From NCBI GenBank assembly GCA_937880705.1, contig CALGRZ010000001.1:1-26179 (forward strand): a stretch of DNA of 26,179 nt, given 5' to 3'. The notes below the pieces were generated by a model. The model was not told the origin of the DNA. It made no database searches and was given only the letters and a program-made list of their open reading frames with translations. Shown in pieces: positions 21,796-26,179 of this stretch. Origin of the DNA: an uncultured Alistipes sp. (GTDB lineage: Bacteria; Bacteroidota; Bacteroidia; Bacteroidales; Rikenellaceae). Within the stretch, counting starts at the first letter, position 1. Each line of letters opens with the position of its first letter. The translations under genes and the position numbers were made by a program.

Positions 21796-24700
21796 CTACA
21801 TGGCCAGCGTGCCGGTGTAGACAAACTTGCATGTGCCGTTTGTCGCTTTGATGTCGAGGTCGATAGTGTAGACATCACCACTCTTGGTTACAACCATCGT
21901 GCTGTCGTTGCTGTTGGCCTTACCCATGCTTACGCCATCAACATATACATCCTCGGCGGTGAAGATATTGCCGATGTAATCAAGGTTGCTCTTCGAGTTG
22001 CAGCTATATGTAGCCTCGTTGATATGGGTCAACGATGAGCTCTTTCCCGATATGTTCAGAGTAATCTTGTTGTTGTCCGTGCCATCCGACAGGGTGTAGA
22101 TATAGTAGGCTCCATATCCGTTGTTACCCTCGCTGATAGAGTTTACGGTGTTCAAGGCAACAGCTGCGCTCTCCTGGGGCTTGGCCACACCGCTAATCTT
22201 ACCTGTCCATGAGGTGTTCACGCTAATACCGTCGAACTCCATGTTGTTGAACGTGAAGGTGTAGGTGTTGTCATCAGCAAGCTCGACAACGATATCACCA
22301 CTTGTGTAGGCGTGGCGGTTGTCACCTACCCACATATAGGTGTTGTACTGTGCAAAGTTACCAGCACTGTAGCCGGGGGTGTAGGTGCCTGCGGGGATGT
22401 AGCTCTCGCTAACGTAGAAGTAGGCGAAGAGGACAATCGACGAGTCCTCGTTGTAGAAGCGGAGGTTGAACCACTCGCCATCGCTGCTACCGATCTTCTC
22501 GGCATAATCGAGGGTGATCTCGATCTGCTCGCCACTACCTATGGGCATGCCCTCAATCTCGCCGGTGTAGCTGCCTGTGTAGCGGTAGGTATCACCGAAG
22601 GTAAGGTCGAAGGTGATGGTGTAGGTGTTGTCATCGTTGATAACAAAGGTTGTGGTACCATCGGTAAGGTAGTACTGCTTGTAGCCACTGGTTACTACCG
22701 ATGTGTACATCTTATCCATCTCGCCCTGTACGGTGCCACCTGCCTTATACTCACCGGCAGAGATGTAGCCCAGACCGGCCTCAATGCTATAAAGGTCAAT
22801 ATTTATATACATAATAGACTGACCCTCGCCGGCTTCGTTGTCTGAACTACCGGGGGTGTAGAGTTTAGCGCAGTAGTTGGTAGAGTTGTAGCTCTTACCC
22901 CAAGCGCGCTCGATGGTGAGCTCCACGGGATCTATGGGACCCGACACTGTGGGGATCTCGTCACCGGGCTGGCAGCCGTCGGTCATAACCCATACCTGTG
23001 ATGTGCTGTTGTCTACATAGATGTCGTACTTAACACCTACCTCGCCGTCGATAGCGATGTTGTTGCTGCCGGCAGCCGAGAAGTAGATACCGGTGTGGAT
23101 GGCGTGTGCCGTGTCGCTGTCGCTACCAAGCCATGAGCCATTCTTCAGAACCTTGAACACAAGACCCTGGTTGTTGGCGTTGGCAAATACTACGTCATTG
23201 GCGAAGTAGTATCCGTTTACAAGCTCCATAGCGATACCTGATGCCCAAGTGTTGTTCTCGAAGTCACCACGGATCTCATATACGGCATCCTCCTGTGCCT
23301 CCGAAGGCAGCTTACCCTGTGACATGATGTAGTAGGTGTCGGCAGCCTCGTTGAGGTAGATGTCGTAGGTACCGGCCTCGGTAACCATGATGTTTCCGCC
23401 GCCCTGCGATGCAGTATAGTAGTGGTTGGGCTTGCTTGTTGCTACACCACCGCGGTTTACATCCCAGCCCTTATCCTTCACGAACTTGATCTCCGATGAG
23501 CTCTGCAGAGCAACGCCATAGGCAACGTGATAGCCATCTACAACGTACATAGTGATGGGATTTGCAGCATCCCATGAGTTGATGGTGCCGGTAAGACCCC
23601 ATGCCGACTCAACCATGATAGCGGGTGAGAAGCCATCGACGCGACCCTCATACTTACCCGTGTAGGCCTCGCCGTTGGTGAGTGTGAAGTTTACATCGAA
23701 GCCATAGTTACCCTCACCGTCGTTGGTGATGATAGCCGTACAGCTCTCGAACGATACGCCATCGTTCCAGTCGGTGCCATACCAACCAGAGTAGATGCTA
23801 CCACCTGCCCAGTTCTCGCTGAGGGTGTAGGTACCTGCCGAGATATCGGTTGTGCTCCAGTTCATGTCGAAGAGACCGAGCTTGAGCTGCTTGTTGTTGT
23901 CGGTTACGAGGTATACATAGGTCTCGCAGCTGTCGTCAGAGTAGTAGCCGTTAGCAGATACGAAGTTCAGTGTTGTGGCACTGGGTTTAGCCTCCATGCC
24001 CTGCACCTTACCCTCGTAGCTACATAACCACTTAACCATCGAGCCATCCTCCTTAAGGTTCATGGTGAAGGTGTAGTTGCCCTCGCTGTCGCACTCAACG
24101 ACAACCTCGCCACCAACGATTACGGGTGAGCCATTGCTGAATGTGGTAAACTCGATAGAGTCGGCATCGATGGTGCCGGCGGTCTGGTGCTCAACGATGG
24201 CGTAGGTACCTGCGGGCAGGATGTCGCTGTTGGCATCGGCATGGAACTCCATGGTCAGGTAGTCGGCATAGTCCGTGCCGGCAGTCTTGAAGGTGATGCT
24301 GTACATACCTGCTGTGGCATCCTCAACCTCATTGAGCATAGCGGCGATAAAGGTGTAGCCCTTCTCGAACTCCATGCCCTCGATAGTGCCCTCGAATGAT
24401 GCCTTGAGCTCACGGCCCGCCTCATCCTTAACATCTATGGTGATGTTGTAGGTGTAGTCGTCGTTGAGAACTACGTCGATAGTACCGCTGTTGAGCTTCT
24501 TTGCCTCACCGTTAAGGGTGTATGTCGAGTAGTAGTAGTCGATCTGACCTGCTGTGAATGAGTAGCCAGAGTTGATGACGGTGTACTTACCCGTGCTGAG
24601 GTAGTCGAACGAGGGGTTATAGGTGTAGATGTCGGCCTTGAGCTTGATGCTCTCATCATCGTTGGTGAAGGTTACGGTGTGGTCTGCGCCGCCCGATACC

Positions 24701-25836
24701 GACTTGGCCTTGGTGAATACTACCTCGTCGGGGTTGATGGGCTCGTCACCGCCCTGCTTCATATTCTCAACCTCGCCATTGTAGTAGCCCTCGGCTACGG
24801 TGTTGGCGTATGCGAAGTCGATGTCGAAGGTGTATACGCCCTCCTCAACAAGTACAGCCACCTTACCGCTCTCGGCAGTGAAGATCTCCTCGCTGTCGCC
24901 AGTGAGGTAGGCGATAGTCACGCTGTTGGCCTCGGCACCCACGGTGTACTCACCTGCGGGGAGAGTCTCGGCAACCTCGCCAACGAATACGAGGTTGAGT
25001 GAGTAGCCGGCCTCGCTATTGGTCAGGGTGACGTAGTACTCGCCCTCCTGCTGCTCGGCCTCGGCATCGCGCGATGCCTTGTCGAAGCTCAGCGAGAGCT
25101 CCTCGGTGGGGTTGAGGTTGGCAACCTCGCCCTCGTACGAGATGTTGATGGTGTCCAGACCCGCCTTGAAGCTCATCTCGAAGGTGTATGCACCCTCCTT
25201 CTCGGCTACGGTAACGGTACCCTCGTCGAATGAGTAGTCGGCCTCCGAAGAGTATACGAGCAGGTAGCTCTCCTCCTTGCTGGCGGTGCCTGCCTCGGTG
25301 CCCTCGGCGATGGTGTAGGTGCCTGCAAGCTCGGCCTCGGCATAGAGTACCAGAGCAAGCTCAACATCCTTATCCTCGCCGTAGAACTTGAGCGAGTAGC
25401 TCTTCTCGCCCTCGGCAGCTACGCGCTCGGCAGACTCCATGACGAAGGTCAGCTCCTGACCCTCGGGCAGAGCTACGGTAGACATAGCCACGGTCTTGAT
25501 GTCGGTCTTGGCGTTGCCGGCCACGGCAGCAGCTACGATGTAGTCGGTGCCGGGCTCCAGGGCCTCGGCCGTAACCTTAACCTCCTTGTTGGGGGTGATA
25601 GCCGTGCCGTTGTTCAGCACGTCAGAAGCCGACGGTGTCTGGTCGGCAGCAACAACCATCCATGCTGCGCCGGTAGCATCGGTGGTGTTGACAGTAAACG
25701 ACAGTGTCGTCTCGGTTGCCTCACCTGCTGTGAGGGTGATGGTTGGGTCTTTGGCGACGGGATCGTCACTCTTACAACCTACAACCAACATTGGAACTGC
25801 CAGAATAAGCAGCCACAAAAGATGTTTAATCTTCAT
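21796..25836 (-). CDS. Large modular repeat lipoprotein with two central SusE/F-like domains
   Basis: A 1346-residue predicted lipoprotein. The signal peptide ends in the lipobox LVVGC with acylated C21; the next residues KSDD resemble the Bacteroidota surface lipoprotein export signal, so a cell-surface site is likely. An Fn3-like module covers about 30-122. Eight degenerate beta-rich repeats follow at about 128-243, 246-360, 371-490, 494-615, 621-737, 971-1097, 1104-1218 and 1225-1346. Most share a '(L/I)(P/S)AGTYT'-like turn in the middle and 'YTF...Y.G...GM' near the end. Between repeats five and six lie two modules at about 741-840 and 851-955 ('WGLTGTINSWDAANPITMY', 'YEIRGDFENNTW') that resemble SusE/SusF carbohydrate-binding domains. 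No susC/susD gene is adjacent. Glycan or host-surface binding is an inference. It is monocistronic, with a -7 element upstream and a terminator downstream. Confidence 0.85.
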   Translation of the reverse strand: MKIKHLLWLLILAVPMLVVGCKSDDPVAKDPTITLTAGEATETTLSFTVNTTDATGAAWMVVAADQTPSASDVLNNGTAITPNKEVKVTAEALEPGTDYIVAAAVAGNAKTDIKTVAMSTVALPEGQELTFVMESAERVAAEGEKSYSLKFYGEDKDVELALVLYAEAELAGTYTIAEGTEAGTASKEESYLLVYSSEADYSFDEGTVTVAEKEGAYTFEMSFKAGLDTINISYEGEVANLNPTEELSLSFDKASRDAEAEQQEGEYYVTLTNSEAGYSLNLVFVGEVAETLPAGEYTVGAEANSVTIAYLTGDSEEIFTAESGKVAVLVEEGVYTFDIDFAYANTVAEGYYNGEVENMKQGGDEPINPDEVVFTKAKSVSGGADHTVTFTNDDESIKLKADIYTYNPSFDYLSTGKYTVINSGYSFTAGQIDYYYSTYTLNGEAKKLNSGTIDVVLNDDYTYNITIDVKDEAGRELKASFEGTIEGMEFEKGYTFIAAMLNEVEDATAGMYSITFKTAGTDYADYLTMEFHADANSDILPAGTYAIVEHQTAGTIDADSIEFTTFSNGSPVIVGGEVVVECDSEGNYTFTMNLKEDGSMVKWLCSYEGKVQGMEAKPSATTLNFVSANGYYSDDSCETYVYLVTDNNKQLKLGLFDMNWSTTDISAGTYTLSENWAGGSIYSGWYGTDWNDGVSFESCTAIITNDGEGNYGFDVNFTLTNGEAYTGKYEGRVDGFSPAIMVESAWGLTGTINSWDAANPITMYVVDGYHVAYGVALQSSSEIKFVKDKGWDVNRGGVATSKPNHYYTASQGGGNIMVTEAGTYDIYLNEAADTYYIMSQGKLPSEAQEDAVYEIRGDFENNTWASGIAMELVNGYYFANDVVFANANNQGLVFKVLKNGSWLGSDSDTAHAIHTGIYFSAAGSNNIAIDGEVGVKYDIYVDNSTSQVWVMTDGCQPGDEIPTVSGPIDPVELTIERAWGKSYNSTNYCAKLYTPGSSDNEAGEGQSIMYINIDLYSIEAGLGYISAGEYKAGGTVQGEMDKMYTSVVTSGYKQYYLTDGTTTFVINDDNTYTITFDLTFGDTYRYTGSYTGEIEGMPIGSGEQIEITLDYAEKIGSSDGEWFNLRFYNEDSSIVLFAYFYVSESYIPAGTYTPGYSAGNFAQYNTYMWVGDNRHAYTSGDIVVELADDNTYTFTFNNMEFDGISVNTSWTGKISGVAKPQESAAVALNTVNSISEGNNGYGAYYIYTLSDGTDNNKITLNISGKSSSLTHINEATYSCNSKSNLDYIGNIFTAEDVYVDGVSMGKANSNDSTMVVTKSGDVYTIDLDIKATNGTCKFVYTGTLAM

Positions 25837-25887
25837 AGTTGTGATAATTTAGTGTGATATGTGTTTGTAATTGTTGCCTATAATGCG

Positions 25888-25895
25888 CAAATATA
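25888..25895 (-). promoter_or_regulatory. Probable -7 element of the repeat lipoprotein gene
   Basis: TATATTTG on the minus strand matches TAnnTTTG, 51 nt before the ATG. The only upstream TTTG (25910-25907) is too close (11 bp) to be a normal -33 element, so this call is weaker than the other promoters. Confidence 0.5.
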
Positions 25896-25930
25896 GTAAA
25901 AATCGGCAAACTGAAGTCCCTTTTTGTACA

Positions 25931-25971
25931 AAAAAATACCCACCCTACAGCAACATCGCTGTGGGGTGGGT
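25931..25971 (-). terminator. Intrinsic terminator of prs
   Basis: ACCCACCCTACAGC (25938-25951) pairs with GCTGTGGGGTGGGT (25958-25971), 14 bp with one wobble and a 6-nt loop. On the minus strand it is followed by A and a run of seven T ending near 25930. It lies 27 nt after the prs stop codon. Confidence 0.9.
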
Positions 25972-25997
25972 GTTGGTGGTCATCATCTTCGGTGTGA

Positions 25998-26179
25998 TTA
26001 ACGGTAGAAGATCGACGAGATAGACTTGTAGTTGTGAACGCGCTCGATGACATCGGCGAAGATGGGAGCTACGCTCAATACGGTGAACTTCGACAGGTCC
26101 TCACCCTCCTTCAAAGGAATGGTGTCGGTGGTGATAACCTCCTGAATAGCACTCTCGTTGATGCGGTCGTAGGCCTTGC
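25998..26179 (-). CDS. prs: Ribose-phosphate pyrophosphokinase, C-terminal part (runs off window)
   Basis: Only the last 59 codons are present; the 5' part lies beyond the right edge. The visible end includes 'ESAIQEVITTDTIPL', 'KFTVLSVAPIFADVIERVHN' and 'SISSIFYR', the standard C-terminus of PRPP synthetase (the TDTIPL segment contributes to the ribose-5-phosphate site region of the second domain). The enzyme makes PRPP from ribose 5-phosphate and ATP for purine, pyrimidine, His and Trp synthesis. It ends at a TAA at 26000-25998 followed by a strong terminator. Confidence 0.93.
   Translation of the reverse strand, partial: KAYDRINESAIQEVITTDTIPLKEGEDLSKFTVLSVAPIFADVIERVHNYKSISSIFYR

Overview
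The window looks like a chromosomal segment of an anaerobic Bacteroidota bacterium, most likely order Bacteroidales and Alistipes-like (Rikenellaceae). The phylum call rests on promoters of the form TTTG or TTG, 18-20 bp, TAnnTTTG that recur upstream of genes, on surface-lipoprotein and SusE/F-like features, and on the gene content. The genus is inferred from the fairly high GC content and from a group B-type [FeFe] hydrogenase locus. Gene density is high and I saw no insertion sequence, prophage or CRISPR array.

Positions 1-7844 (minus strand) read as one tightly packed envelope operon: tamB-like gene, exbB, exbD, tonB, a DUF1573 periplasmic protein, an MBL-fold hydrolase and the start of trmD (cut by the window edge). 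Several genes overlap by 1 nt or sit within about 40 nt. Its promoter lies in a short AT-rich divergent region shared with tsaD. Positions 7936-12222 (plus) carry tsaD, a YhcC-type radical SAM gene and, from its own promoter, a secreted GH3 beta-glucosidase. A convergent PepSY-like periplasmic gene follows at 12330-12821.

Positions 12977-18144 (plus) hold a complete [FeFe]-hydrogenase operon: a catalytic subunit with a short group-B-like L3 motif, then the three H-cluster maturases hydE, hydG and hydF. From a separate promoter come hpt, queE and a divIC/ftsB-like gene (18222-19688), ending at a terminator shared with a convergent tRNA-Leu(GAG).

Positions 19911-21400 (minus) hold metK with its promoter, a SAM-II-type riboswitch at the very 5' end of the mRNA, and a start-codon hairpin. 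The hairpin's 5' arm can pair instead with the 5' arm of aptamer helix P1, so a complete translational OFF switch can be read directly from the DNA. Upstream lies about 300 bp of non-coding DNA with a G-rich tract, 14 copies of TAGGA/TCCTA in about 10-bp phase, and two copies of a 41-bp repeat.

Positions 21796-25836 (minus) encode a 1346-residue predicted surface lipoprotein made of an Fn3-like module, eight degenerate beta-rich repeats of about 115 residues and two central SusE/F-like modules. The window ends in the 3' part of prs (ribose-phosphate pyrophosphokinase). The most noteworthy items are the metK riboswitch with its mutually exclusive pairings, the phased pentamer repeat element, and the modular repeat lipoprotein.
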